Assembly (NCBI GenBank): GCA_029237685.1
Contig: JAQZBV010000016.1
Coordinates: 1-35,259 of the forward strand
DNA: 35,259 nt
Source: Cytophagaceae bacterium
GTDB taxonomy: Bacteria; Bacteroidota; Bacteroidia; Cytophagales; Cytophagaceae
Direction of reading: 5' to 3'
Every line of letters starts with the position of its first letter. Position 1 is the first letter of the stretch. Below are positions 26,054-35,180 of this stretch, one piece after another. The notes beneath the pieces were generated by a model. The model was not told the origin of the DNA and made no database searches. It worked only from the letters and a program-made list of their open reading frames with translations. Made by a program: the position numbers and the translations under genes.

Positions 26054-26965
26054 ATGAACGGGAAGTTGTTGATGGAATTGGCATGGAGTAAATCCATTGA
26101 GGTGTATCATCCTGATATTTCACGCATCCTGCGTATGTCTGCTAATCCCGTAATGCTGGCTTCTGACTTTGGTTTTATGGAAGGGTTGTTATGGCACAAA
26201 GGTGGCTATTTACTTTTTAGCGATCTGGTAAAAAATAAGATTTTCAAATATTCTAAAACGCAGGGTGTCGAAGTGTTTTTAGAACAAAGCGGATGGGAAG
26301 GAAAGCCCGGCCCTTTGCATTCGCAGCATTTTGGTTCAAATGGTATAGCTTATGATGCGGAGAATAACCTGGTGTTTTGTCGTCATGGTCATCATAGCAT
26401 CGCAAGGATCACCAAGGATGGTTTGGTTGAAACGATTGTTGACAGTTACAAAGGCAGGCGTCTGAATAGTCCCAATGATTTAGTGGTTGCTGCTGATGGT
26501 AGTATTTATTTTACAGATCCACCGTATGGATTGGTGAATCAAAAACTGAAACCGGATATTGCCCAGCCGATTGCGGGTGTCTACCGTTGGTTTGAAGGCG
26601 AATTGACATTAGTATGTTCCGATTTTCAATACCCTAACGGTATTTGTTTTTCTTCCGATGCGCAGTATATCTATGTTGGTTCTGCACACGATGAAGAGAA
26701 GATGATTCGGCGTTATGAATTAAAAAATGGACAATTTACCAAGGGTGAAGTGTTTATTCCAGAGAATGCGGACGGCATAAAAACAGATAAACGCGGAAAT
26801 ATTTTTCTGGCTGCACAAGCCGGTGTAAGAATATTTTCTTCGGAGGGAGTTAAACTTGGAATGATTAAAATGCCAGCTGCCGTCAACAATATTTGCATAG
26901 AGGGCAATACCTTGTACATCGGCACGCCGCATCGCTTGTATCGGTTTGCGTTGAGAAGCAAATAA
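26054..26965 (+). CDS. SMP-30/gluconolactonase-family protein
   Basis: 303 residues, a six-bladed beta-propeller of the SMP-30/gluconolaconase/LRE type. The metal-site residues are in place: Glu43 (FMEGLLW), Asn141 (LNSPNDLVV), Asn195 (YPNGICF) and Asp240 (ADGIKTD). No signal peptide, so cytoplasmic. The family hydrolyses sugar lactones such as gluconolactone; the exact substrate is unknown. Its closeness to the amylase suggests carbohydrate metabolism. The first 30 residues (MNGKLLMELAWSKSIEVYHP) precede the first blade; the start is supported by a good Shine-Dalgarno site. Confidence 0.9.
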   Translation: MNGKLLMELAWSKSIEVYHPDISRILRMSANPVMLASDFGFMEGLLWHKGGYLLFSDLVKNKIFKYSKTQGVEVFLEQSGWEGKPGPLHSQHFGSNGIAYDAENNLVFCRHGHHSIARITKDGLVETIVDSYKGRRLNSPNDLVVAADGSIYFTDPPYGLVNQKLKPDIAQPIAGVYRWFEGELTLVCSDFQYPNGICFSSDAQYIYVGSAHDEEKMIRRYELKNGQFTKGEVFIPENADGIKTDKRGNIFLAAQAGVRIFSSEGVKLGMIKMPAAVNNICIEGNTLYIGTPHRLYRFALRSK

Positions 26966-26981
26966 CAAGAGAACTGAAAAC

Positions 26982-27013
26982 AGAGAACTGAAAAAGGATA
27001 CCTTCAGTTCTCT
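26982..27013. terminator. Hairpin between convergent genes
   Basis: AGAGAACTGAA (26982-26992) / TTCAGTTCTCT (27003-27013), an 11-bp perfect stem with a 10-nt loop; the left arm is duplicated at 26968-26978. There is no strong T tract. It probably serves as a two-way terminator for the SMP-30-like gene and the ABC exporter. Confidence 0.5.
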
Positions 27014-27021
27014 ATTCTCTC

Positions 27022-28773
27022 CTATATTCTCGCCTGATAAGTATAAAGTTCAAAATACCTTCCTTTCTTCTCGATCAACTCTTCGTGTTTGCCTTGTTCT
27101 TGTATACGTCCGCTTTCGATCACTAATATTTGTGAAGCCTGACGGATGGTACTCAAACGGTGAGCGATAACAAACGTTGTTCGGCCTTTCATCAGTTCGG
27201 CCAAACTTTTTTGAATTAATGATTCACTTTCCGTATCTAAGTTAGAAGTCGCTTCATCCAGAATAATGATTTTTGGATCTGCCAGAATAGCTCGTGCGAT
27301 AGCGATGCGTTGACGCTGCCCACCCGAAAGTTTCACGCCTCGTTCACCAATGACTGTATTCAAGCCCTCTTCAAAGCGATCGGTAAATTCATTGACGTAA
27401 GCAGCTTTTACAGCAGCCAACAATTGTTCTTCTGTAGCTTGAGGCCTTGGGAATAAAATATTTTCACGGATCGTTCCTTCAAATAAGAAATCATCTTGCA
27501 GCACGACGCCAAGGTGTTGCCGGTAACTCGAGAGACTAACTTTTGATAAATCAATTCCATCCAAGGTAATCAAACCTGAATCAGGATTTAAGAAAGTAGC
27601 GACCAAGCCAGCGATGGTTGATTTTCCTGAACCGGATGTTCCTACTAAAGCTGTTACCGAACCGGATGGCGCGTTAAAGCTGACGTTATGCAATACGTCC
27701 TTGCCCTCCTGGTAAGCGAAAGAGACATTGTCAAATTTAATATTACCGCTTATCTCCTTCAAACGAATAGTTCGTACCGCTTCATCGTCTTCGGGATCCA
27801 TGTTCATGATTTCTTGCGTACGATCCAGCCCCGCAAAGGCTTCTGTCATTTGACTTCCGACGTCACTCATCTGAACAATCGGCGCAATCATGAAACCGAG
27901 GTAAAGAGTGAAGGAAAAGAAATCGCCCAGGCTCATTGTTTTATCGATCATGTTGTAACTGCCAATACCCATGATGCCAACGGTAGCCATACCGAGCAGG
28001 AAAGTAGAAGAACTGGTAAGGAAAGCCGTAGAGGTCAAACTTTTCTTGACGTTGTCAAACAAGCGGTCGGCACCTTTCTGGAAAATATTATTTTCTTGTT
28101 GTTCCGCATTGAATCCTTTGATCACCCTTACCCCATTCAGGGTTTCTGTTAATCGACCGGTTACTTCCGCGTTGATGATGCTGCGGTTTTTAAATATAGG
28201 ACGGATGTAACCGAATGCTTTCATCGCAATGAAAGCAAAAACCGAAACCGGCAGCAAAGTATACAAGGTCATCAAGGGACTAATGTTAATCAACAGAATG
28301 AAGGAGATGACTGCTGTCAATGTACCACCGACCAATTGCACCAATCCTGTACCGATCAGGTTTCGGACCCCTTCTACATCACTCATGATGCGGGAGACAA
28401 GGGCACCGGATTTATTGTTGTCGAAGTAACTAATCGGTAAGGATAAAATTTTCTTTTGTACCTGCACACGCAGTTTTGAAATCAGCAATTGTGCTTCCAC
28501 ACTTAATAACCTCGTCAGCAGGAAAGACGTAACCGCTTGAATCAGGATCGCGGAACCTACGGTGAGTAGTAAAAGATGTAAACCGGCCTTATCTTGTTGG
28601 GGGATGATTTCATCGATGAGCGCCCTCGTTTTCCAAGGCAATACAAGACTCGCCAATCGGCTGATAATGATCAAAACAAGTCCTAGTGCAATGAGATTTC
28701 TTCTTGGCCAGATGATCGTTTTAAAAGCTTGGCCTATGGTGACTTTATTTTTTTTGGATGGCGCGTTGTTCAT
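27022..28773 (-). CDS. ABC exporter half-transporter, MsbA/multidrug type
   Basis: 583 residues: an N-terminal type I exporter domain with six membrane helices (about 25-310) and a C-terminal ATPase. Walker A GTSGSGKST (378-386), Q-loop VVLQDD (423-428), signature LSGGQ (482-486), Walker B IIILDEA (501-507) and His538 are all intact. It would act as a homodimer in the inner membrane, exporting lipid, drug or peptide; MsbA-like lipid flipping is possible, but the substrate cannot be read. ATG 28771-28773. It is monocistronic, with mfd further upstream on the same strand beyond a repeat-filled gap. Confidence 0.93.
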   Translation of the reverse strand: MNNAPSKKNKVTIGQAFKTIIWPRRNLIALGLVLIIISRLASLVLPWKTRALIDEIIPQQDKAGLHLLLLTVGSAILIQAVTSFLLTRLLSVEAQLLISKLRVQVQKKILSLPISYFDNNKSGALVSRIMSDVEGVRNLIGTGLVQLVGGTLTAVISFILLINISPLMTLYTLLPVSVFAFIAMKAFGYIRPIFKNRSIINAEVTGRLTETLNGVRVIKGFNAEQQENNIFQKGADRLFDNVKKSLTSTAFLTSSSTFLLGMATVGIMGIGSYNMIDKTMSLGDFFSFTLYLGFMIAPIVQMSDVGSQMTEAFAGLDRTQEIMNMDPEDDEAVRTIRLKEISGNIKFDNVSFAYQEGKDVLHNVSFNAPSGSVTALVGTSGSGKSTIAGLVATFLNPDSGLITLDGIDLSKVSLSSYRQHLGVVLQDDFLFEGTIRENILFPRPQATEEQLLAAVKAAYVNEFTDRFEEGLNTVIGERGVKLSGGQRQRIAIARAILADPKIIILDEATSNLDTESESLIQKSLAELMKGRTTFVIAHRLSTIRQASQILVIESGRIQEQGKHEELIEKKGRYFELYTYQARI

Positions 28774-28781
28774 GAAATTGA

Positions 28782-28929
28782 AGTGTATTAGAATGGTATA
28801 GTATTATAGTAGTAATGTTATCTCCTTTGGGTGTCAGGTCTTTCGACCTGACACTGCTAGACCCTAGTAATGACGATTCGTTTTCATACAGACACCAAAA
28901 GAAATTAGAGTGTAATAGAATGGTATAGT
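28782..28929. repeat. 21-bp direct repeat pair upstream of the ABC exporter
   Basis: AGTGTATTAGAATGGTATAG (from 28782) and AGTGTAATAGAATGGTATAG (from 28909), each extended by T, differ at one position and lie 127 bp apart. The first is 8 bp from the exporter's start codon. Between them is the 28831 hairpin. Confidence 0.6.
28831..28854. repeat. Perfect 10-bp hairpin with TTTC loop
   Basis: GTGTCAGGTC (28831-28840), TTTC, GACCTGACAC (28845-28854). A 14-bp piece, TTTCGACCTGACAC, recurs on the minus strand at 34054-34067 just before the PhoX-like start. No T tract. Confidence 0.6.
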
Positions 28930-28939
28930 TGTAATTTCT

Positions 28940-29078
28940 GTCTAACCCCTAAATCCCCTGAAGGGGACTTTCCAGCAAAATGATGCTTCGTAAAGGACTT
29001 TCTTTCAATGTTTTTTCTCCAAAAGAATAATAAGTATGTAGTGAACAAAGTCCTCTTTAGGGGATTTATGGGTTAGAC
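28940..29078. repeat. Inverted-repeat element with CCCCTAAATCCCC ends, copy B
   Basis: Imperfect terminal inverted repeats of about 32 bp: 28940-28971 begins GTCTAACCCCTAAATCCCC, and the complement of 29047-29078 begins GTCTAACCCATAAATCCCC. The element is 139 bp, near the 143 bp of copy A at 3142-3284, but the interior differs and lacks the nested palindrome. Confidence 0.7.
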
Positions 29079-29144
29079 GGTGTTAACAAGGTGTAGACGA
29101 AAATAAAAACAAAATATTTTAACAGTCTTTCTGCAATCCTAAGA

Positions 29145-32100
29145 TTATGCTTTTAACGTTTGTTTCACCCCACTAAGTTCCCGTAAGAAGGTTTTAGCAG
29201 CCGTGATGCCAGATATTTTATCAACAATCAAGAGCAGCTTGTTAGGAGCTTCTTTCAATCGGCAGCGCTTCGGGTGTGTTTGAACGAAAGTCAGAATTTT
29301 TCCAAACACATCGGATTTAAAGTAGGCCTCGTTGTTGCCGGGTACAAACTGGCAACGCATACCGGTATTTTTAATCGTTAGTTTTTCAAAGCCTAGCTCT
29401 TCCGCCATCCAACGCATGCGCACCGTTTCGATCAGATCCTGTACTTCTTGTGGCGCAGGACCGAAGCGGTCTACCATGCTGGTTAAAAAATCCGCTAAAG
29501 CAGGTTCGTCTTTGATGTTATCCAATTGGGTATACAAACTCAAGCGTTCAGAGATGTTGTTGACATAACTGTCCGGTATCAAAATGGAAAGGTCTGTTTC
29601 AATCACACAGTCTTGCACCAGCTTACGCAGTTCATTCGCTTTCATGTCTTGTTCAAACAATGCTGCAAATTCTGTTTCCTTCAGTTCCATGATGGTTTCG
29701 TCCAGTAACTTGTGGTACATTTCAAAACCAATATCTGTAATGAATCCGCTTTGCTCGGCACCCAATAGGTTTCCCGCACCGCGTATGTCCATGTCACGCA
29801 TCGCTACTTTGAAGCCGTCTCCCAAATCTGAAAATTCTTCCAAGGCGCCCAATCGTTTCCTGGAATCCCCGGATAACGTGGTCGGAGGAGGCGTGATCAG
29901 GTAGCAGTATGCTTTTTTATTAGAACGGCCTACACGCCCTCTCATTTGATGCAAATCAGACAAGCCAAACATATGCGCATGGTTGATGATGATGGTATTC
30001 GCATTCGGTATGTCCAAACCGGATTCAATGATGTTGGTAGAAATGAGAATGTCGTATTCCCCTTCTACAAACTTCAACATCACTTTTTCTAATTTGTCAC
30101 CTTCCATCTGCCCGTGGGCAATGCCGATTTTCGCGTCGGGCACAAGTCGTAATAAACTATTGGCAATGCCATCTAAGTCTTTGATGCGGTTATGAACAAA
30201 GAAAACTTGTCCGTTACGTTTTAGTTCTTTCACGACAGCGTCGCGAATGACCTCTTCGTCGTATGCGTGAATCTCTGTGGTTACCGGTTGCCTGTTGGCC
30301 GGTGGTGTAGCGATAATGGACAAGTCACGCGCACCCATTAAAGAGAACTGCAGCGTTCTCGGAATAGGTGTGGCTGTGAGCGTCAGCGTATCGACATTGA
30401 CTTTAAATTCTTTTAGTTTATCCTTAACCGTCACACCAAATTTCTGTTCTTCGTCTATGATGAGCAACCCCAGGTCTTTGAACTGAACATCTTTTCCTAT
30501 GATGCGGTGCGTACCGATGAGGATATTAGTTTTCCCTTCCTTCACGCGTTGCATCGTTTCTTTAATCTGCGCGGTGCTTTTAAAACGGTTGACGTATTCA
30601 ATCAGGCAAGGGAAATTGGATAAACGTTCATGAAACGTTTTATAGTGCTGCATGGCCAGTATAGTAGTCGGTACCAATACAGCTACTTGCTTGCCATCGC
30701 AGACCGCTTTGAATGCCGCGCGTATGGCTACTTCCGTTTTACCAAAACCTACATCACCGCAAACCAGTCGGTCCATCGGATGAGGTTTTTCCATGTCTAC
30801 TTTTACATCAGCAGTGGCCTTCGCTTGGTCCGGCGTGTCTTCATAGATAAATGAAGATTCCAGTTCGGCTTGCAGAAAAGAATCCGGACTGTATGGAAAG
30901 CCCGGTGCCGATTTGCGTTTGGCATAAAGTCTGATCAGGTCTTTCGCAATGTCGAGAACCTGTTTCTTTACTTTGGATTTTTTAGCTTCCCACTCTCCGG
31001 TACCCAATTTACTCATCTGCGGAGGGCCGCCTTCTTTGCCGCTGTATCGGGAAATTTTGTGTAAAGAGTGAATGCTGATCTGAAGGATGTCATCGTCTTT
31101 AAACACCAAGCGAATGAGTTCCTGTGAATAACCGTCTTTTTCAGTTTTTGCCAAACCGGCAAAACGTCCAATACCATAATCCACATGGGTAATGTAATCA
31201 CCGGATTGAAGGTTCTTCAATTCCTTTAGGGTAATGGCTTTGGACTTGGAATGTTTTTCTTTGGTTTTGTAACGCAGGAAACGTTCAAACAGCTGATGTT
31301 CTGTATAGATCAGTAGTTTGCGGTCTTCGTCATAGAAGCCTTCTTTCAACGTGAAAGGAGTCGTGCTGAATTGCAAATAAGGATCTAATTCTTCAAAGAT
31401 AGTCGTTAACCTTTCTATCTGTTTGAGTGATTCGGAAGCAATGCAGATGGTATAACCGGCATGTGTTTTTTCTGCCAGGTCTTCTGCCAGAATTTTAAAA
31501 TCCTTATTGAAGGAAGGTTGTATTTTTGTTTTGAAGGTATATTCCTGTGTCGCTTTGTACAAAGCGTATTTGCCAAGCTGAACGACTTTTCTTTTCGCAA
31601 ATAAGCTCAGCAATTCTTCCGCACTGACATAAAGTATGGAAGGATCAGTGACTAAAGTAGAGCCACCGGATTCTTTGAAGAGTTTGTTGTAGAAAGCAGT
31701 TGATTTCTCAAAACCGGTTTCTATCATGCCTTTTATCAATTGGCCTTCTTTGATCCAGTAATTTGTAGTATCGGGTAGGTAGTCGACAATACTCTCTCTG
31801 CGTTCCTGAAGAAGCTTGGTTTGTATATTGGGAATGATCGTGATGAAATCATGGTTCTCTATCGAAAGTTGTGAATCCGGATTGAAAGAACGGATACTTT
31901 CAATTTCATCGCCGAACAATTCAACGCGGTACGGGTAATCGTTTGAATAAGAAAACACATCGATGATTCCTCCTCTTACCGCGTATTGACCGGCTTCAAA
32001 GACAAAGTCTGTTTTTTCAAAATCATAGGAAGACAAAAACTCTTCCATGAAAGAAAGATCCAGCGCTTCTCCTTTTACAGCCTTAAAGGTATTGTTGACG

Positions 32101-32513
32101 AGAGAAATCTTATTGATTACTTTTTCACCGAGTGCTTCAGGATAAGTCACAATACAGCAACTTGCTTTGGGGTCGTTGCATTTGGTGAGTACTTCCGCAC
32201 GGAGGAGAATGTTGGCATTATCAATTTCTTCATGCTGGTAAGCTTTTTTATAAGAGGCAGGAAACATCAGCACCTCTTTGTCCGGCAATAACGTCTGCAG
32301 GTCATTTTGAAAGAAATGTGCCTCGTCTTTTTCTGGAAGTATGAAAAAGGAAATGTTTGCATCGGTAGATAAGGCTGCCGCCACAAGAGCTTGTGCGCTG
32401 CCTGTCAGACCGCTGAGTTGTAACTTACAGTCTGTGCTTGTTTCCAGTTTGCTTTTGATGTCTTTGCAAAAGGAATCGTTTTGATAAATGGATAAAATGT
32501 CTCTTAACTTCAC
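29145..32513 (-). CDS. mfd: Transcription-repair coupling factor Mfd
   Basis: 1122 residues, full length for Mfd. The N-terminal UvrB-like region has the PASYKKAYQHEEIDNANILL stretch. The RNA-polymerase-interacting domain has THVDYGIGRFAGL. The RecG-like translocase has Walker A GDVGFGKTEVA, the DEEQ box (LLIIDEEQKFGV), TATPIPRTLQ and QMRGRVGRSNKKAYCYL. The TRG motif and a C-terminal D7 domain follow. It removes RNA polymerase stalled at DNA lesions and recruits UvrA. The start is GTG at 32511-32513, since no ATG is available in frame nearby; the putative -7 element ends only 7 bp upstream, so the message may be nearly leaderless. Confidence 0.97.
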   Translation of the reverse strand: MKLRDILSIYQNDSFCKDIKSKLETSTDCKLQLSGLTGSAQALVAAALSTDANISFFILPEKDEAHFFQNDLQTLLPDKEVLMFPASYKKAYQHEEIDNANILLRAEVLTKCNDPKASCCIVTYPEALGEKVINKISLVNNTFKAVKGEALDLSFMEEFLSSYDFEKTDFVFEAGQYAVRGGIIDVFSYSNDYPYRVELFGDEIESIRSFNPDSQLSIENHDFITIIPNIQTKLLQERRESIVDYLPDTTNYWIKEGQLIKGMIETGFEKSTAFYNKLFKESGGSTLVTDPSILYVSAEELLSLFAKRKVVQLGKYALYKATQEYTFKTKIQPSFNKDFKILAEDLAEKTHAGYTICIASESLKQIERLTTIFEELDPYLQFSTTPFTLKEGFYDEDRKLLIYTEHQLFERFLRYKTKEKHSKSKAITLKELKNLQSGDYITHVDYGIGRFAGLAKTEKDGYSQELIRLVFKDDDILQISIHSLHKISRYSGKEGGPPQMSKLGTGEWEAKKSKVKKQVLDIAKDLIRLYAKRKSAPGFPYSPDSFLQAELESSFIYEDTPDQAKATADVKVDMEKPHPMDRLVCGDVGFGKTEVAIRAAFKAVCDGKQVAVLVPTTILAMQHYKTFHERLSNFPCLIEYVNRFKSTAQIKETMQRVKEGKTNILIGTHRIIGKDVQFKDLGLLIIDEEQKFGVTVKDKLKEFKVNVDTLTLTATPIPRTLQFSLMGARDLSIIATPPANRQPVTTEIHAYDEEVIRDAVVKELKRNGQVFFVHNRIKDLDGIANSLLRLVPDAKIGIAHGQMEGDKLEKVMLKFVEGEYDILISTNIIESGLDIPNANTIIINHAHMFGLSDLHQMRGRVGRSNKKAYCYLITPPPTTLSGDSRKRLGALEEFSDLGDGFKVAMRDMDIRGAGNLLGAEQSGFITDIGFEMYHKLLDETIMELKETEFAALFEQDMKANELRKLVQDCVIETDLSILIPDSYVNNISERLSLYTQLDNIKDEPALADFLTSMVDRFGPAPQEVQDLIETVRMRWMAEELGFEKLTIKNTGMRCQFVPGNNEAYFKSDVFGKILTFVQTHPKRCRLKEAPNKLLLIVDKISGITAAKTFLRELSGVKQTLKA

Positions 32514-32540
32514 GCTGATACAAAAATAATAAAATCAGCG
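32513..32540 (-). promoter_or_regulatory. mfd promoter element inside a palindrome
   Basis: Minus-strand TATTTTTG (32528-32521) matches TAnnTTTG exactly. It is flanked by a perfect 7-bp inverted repeat, CGCTGAT (32513-32519) and ATCAGCG (32534-32540), one arm of which touches the GTG start. Confidence 0.45.
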
Positions 32541-32573
32541 TTTAGAAACTCATGGATGTAACAAAGATTTCAA

Positions 32574-34046
32574 TTACCAAAAAGAAACATTAACACCCTG
32601 TCCCCCTTTATAGGTAGCCTTCCAACTTTTTGACCGGATGGCCAGCGTGCAGCTGTGGTGAAATGGAGGTTGATTTTCCTCGAATGGATGTTGGATGTTG
32701 AGAAAAAGTGTTTTTCTGTCTTTGCTCAGACAAACTCCTGTAGGTTCAGCACCGGCAGGAGCGGTGAGGAAACGGTAAAGACTATCGATGCCAGGGTTTT
32801 GGATACCGGCATCTAACCACCAGACTTCGTTGCCATCGTGTATGTCTTCGATTTGATCTTCACACATGATGAGCCATGTTCTGCCGTTACTTTTGAAGGC
32901 CGCCAGCGCATCGGGATTGGAGAAATATTTAGTGGTGTCTTTAGTACCTCTTCCTCCGGCAAGTCTTAGCGACAGCTGATCTGTTTTCAGATCAAAGGTT
33001 AGTAAGGAGCCGTCGGCATAGTGCAGCGTATCGCCTTGTATTTTATTTTGCAGGTGTTTTGCAAAATTATTCTTTTTTAATCCATGTAAAGAAAGACACA
33101 TAGGCAAAGCACCTGTTTCAGTGATGTAGAGTTTGTCCTCTACCCCTGTCATCCATTCCATGCGGGCAAAGACTGTCGCTCCTTTCCTGAGAGCGATGTC
33201 TCTGATGATGAGTAAAGAATCAAGTTCTCCGGGCAGCGCCATCCAATGATTTTCGCTGTTGTGTTGGTCGTAGGCGTAAAGTGTTCCTTTGTCAAAGTCA
33301 TAAGGATGATCTGCGACAAATTTGAAAAATACAGAAGGCGCATGGTCGTCTGTCATGTAGAGTGTTTTACCATCTTTACTCAGCCAGCCCGATTCATGCG
33401 AGAAACGACCAAGGGTATACAATTTCTTCACTGCTTTACTGGAAGAGGGATCAATCTCTACCATCCATCCCATGTTCTGATAACGTTTTAAGTGGTTGAT
33501 ATCAGAAGTATCGCGGAAGCCTTTTCCTTTTTTGTACAATGCCTTATTACTCTTCGGAGGAAATTCTTCCGCTGAAAGAATGCGTTTTGTTTTGGGAATA
33601 TACACGCCGCCACAATTGTCGTAAGTGCCGCCAACAGTACTAAAGTCTACCGCTTGAAATTTTCCGCTGCGTTTCCATTCGTAGTCTTTTTTGCGTAGAG
33701 AAAAAAATGTTCCACCACCGCCATCACCCAATACACTGTTCGTATCGTTGGATTCGTGGGAAACGAACAAGGTCGCTTTTTTAGTAGAAGATCCGGGTAG
33801 AAAAACGGTATAATCGTGATTGCCTTTCGAAGGGCTCATTTGCCCCAGGTTGTTGTATACCGAATCGCCTTGTTCAAATAAAGTGTAGTATTCAAATTCT
33901 TCAGACAACACCAGTGTTTTAGGTGCAGGGCTATAAGGACTTTCTTTAAAAGGCGCCTGAGGAAATTGAAAAAGAGTCACCTGTGCCTCTGCATGAAAAA
34001 CAAACAGGCAAAACAGAAGGAGTATATATGCATCGTTTTTCTTCAT
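32574..34046 (-). CDS. Secreted PhoX-like (DUF839) protein, phosphatase candidate
   Basis: 490 residues with a signal peptide (MKKNDAYILLLFCLFVFHAEAQ, cleaved about residue 22). PhoX-type propeller features: GGTYDNCGGVYIP, GRFSHESGWLSKDGKTLYMTDDH, FARMEWMTGVEDKLYITETG, and near the end GAEPTGVCLSKDRKTLFLNI followed by QHP, all in the order seen in calcium/iron PhoX alkaline phosphatases. It would act in the periplasm or on the cell surface. Substrate specificity and metal use are not proven. I chose the ATG at 34044-34046, which opens the signal peptide; a GTG-ATG pair 30-33 bp upstream is the alternative. No Pho-box was recognised. An AACTAAC tract lies about 45 bp upstream. Confidence 0.8.
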   Translation of the reverse strand: MKKNDAYILLLFCLFVFHAEAQVTLFQFPQAPFKESPYSPAPKTLVLSEEFEYYTLFEQGDSVYNNLGQMSPSKGNHDYTVFLPGSSTKKATLFVSHESNDTNSVLGDGGGGTFFSLRKKDYEWKRSGKFQAVDFSTVGGTYDNCGGVYIPKTKRILSAEEFPPKSNKALYKKGKGFRDTSDINHLKRYQNMGWMVEIDPSSSKAVKKLYTLGRFSHESGWLSKDGKTLYMTDDHAPSVFFKFVADHPYDFDKGTLYAYDQHNSENHWMALPGELDSLLIIRDIALRKGATVFARMEWMTGVEDKLYITETGALPMCLSLHGLKKNNFAKHLQNKIQGDTLHYADGSLLTFDLKTDQLSLRLAGGRGTKDTTKYFSNPDALAAFKSNGRTWLIMCEDQIEDIHDGNEVWWLDAGIQNPGIDSLYRFLTAPAGAEPTGVCLSKDRKTLFLNIQHPFEENQPPFHHSCTLAIRSKSWKATYKGGQGVNVSFW

Positions 34047-34092
34047 ACCGCCCGTGTCAGGTCGAAAGAAACCCATCACAAATTATTTTTAT

Positions 34093-34127
34093 AACTAACA
34101 ACTAACAACTAACAACTAACAACTAAC
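34093..34127 (+). repeat. (AACTAAC)5 microsatellite between two minus-strand genes
   Basis: Five exact copies, preceded by ATTATTTTTAT. It sits 5' of the PhoX-like gene and right at the 3' end of the next gene (stop at 34130). The same 11-bp lead-in precedes the tract at 35181. Confidence 0.95.
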
Positions 34128-34129
34128 AA

Positions 34130-35059
34130 TTATAAATTAATTTCAAGTAAAAACAATTCAGAAGTTCCATTGTCCGGGTCGGCTACAGCCAAAGCTGCCA
34201 TGGTGCCGTCTTTGTCTTGCTCGTAGATGCAAATGGATTCCCATTTGGAAATCATTGTTTGTTCATCTTTACCAATGATCACGTTAAGATTCCCTACGGT
34301 AATTTTGTTAGTCGTATTCTTCTCACGCCCTCTTTCGGGTAAATCACTTAGAGAAAAAGTTCCAATAGCAGAACCTAATATGGCACCATCATCGTAAGCA
34401 TTGTCTGTATCTTCGCAGGAAGCAGTGATGTATACGGTGTCATTGAAATAACAAGCTCCGGAACAGGAGAAGGACAACCCATTGATGAGCGGAATCTCGA
34501 GTAAAAAGATTTCCGGGAAAGGAGTACTTTCTGTATGACCCTGTAAAAACTCCACCATCTCCGGCAAAGGATAACGGATCAATTGTTGTCCTGCACGGTT
34601 AATGAAATAGAAATGGTCACCGGCGATGAACGAGGCCTCGATGTTGAGTTCAGGACTTTCAAAATCGGGATGACTGGTAATGAGCCGGTATAAACTGTTG
34701 AGGTCTTTTTCCCAAACGATGTGTTTTTTATTGTAAGACGTCGGCAGCTTCACCAGGTAGCCCATGCCTCGTTGTGGCAAGACAGAACCGGAACCGGCAA
34801 CAAATAAATGCGGATAGCCATTGATGTCAAAAGACACCATGCTTTCAAAATCTGCTTTTAAAGGCTTGGGAATTCTACCGTCTTTTTTTTCTGGTGCTGT
34901 AAATAAATTGACTTCGTGAATAACGCGCAACTCATGATTCAAGCCGTACAAAATTTCACTGTCGTCGCCAATGATGTAGATGATGCCATTGACCAGTTCT
35001 ATACCGGAGCCCGAAGGGATGGAGGGGAGCGTCTCGTGTTTGAGGATGGTTAGTTGCAC
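34130..35059 (-). CDS. Uncharacterised propeller-like protein
   Basis: 309 residues, no signal peptide. Repeating beta segments with Gly-Asp turns (VNGIIYIIGDDSEILYGLNH, YPHLFVAGSGSV, GDHFYFINRAGQQLIRYPL, MAALAVADPDNGTSELFLLE) suggest a beta-propeller. ESMVSF and KWESICIYE place acidic residues near blade centres, as in metal-binding esterase-like propellers. I do not recognise a named enzyme family with confidence. No ATG exists near the N-terminus; GTG at 35057-35059 is the best start, and the first codons (CAA CTA ACC) are themselves a degenerate AACTAAC unit. It may form an operon with the PhoX-like gene, 83 bp apart. Confidence 0.75.
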   Translation of the reverse strand: MQLTILKHETLPSIPSGSGIELVNGIIYIIGDDSEILYGLNHELRVIHEVNLFTAPEKKDGRIPKPLKADFESMVSFDINGYPHLFVAGSGSVLPQRGMGYLVKLPTSYNKKHIVWEKDLNSLYRLITSHPDFESPELNIEASFIAGDHFYFINRAGQQLIRYPLPEMVEFLQGHTESTPFPEIFLLEIPLINGLSFSCSGACYFNDTVYITASCEDTDNAYDDGAILGSAIGTFSLSDLPERGREKNTTNKITVGNLNVIIGKDEQTMISKWESICIYEQDKDGTMAALAVADPDNGTSELFLLEINL

Positions 35060-35085
35060 AGTTGTTAGTTGTTAGTTGTTAGTTG
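35049..35085 (-). repeat. Inverted AACTAAC tract overlapping a start codon
   Basis: Plus-strand GTTAGTT at 35049-35055 and three exact copies at 35064-35084, so AACTAAC on the minus strand. It spans the GTG start of the propeller-like gene. Confidence 0.85.
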
Positions 35086-35180
35086 TGTTTTAACCATAAC
35101 TGATATAACTAGGCTATCAATGAATCCACTATTCTTATTATTCTTCAGTGAAGATAAAATATAAAACATATTATTTTTAT

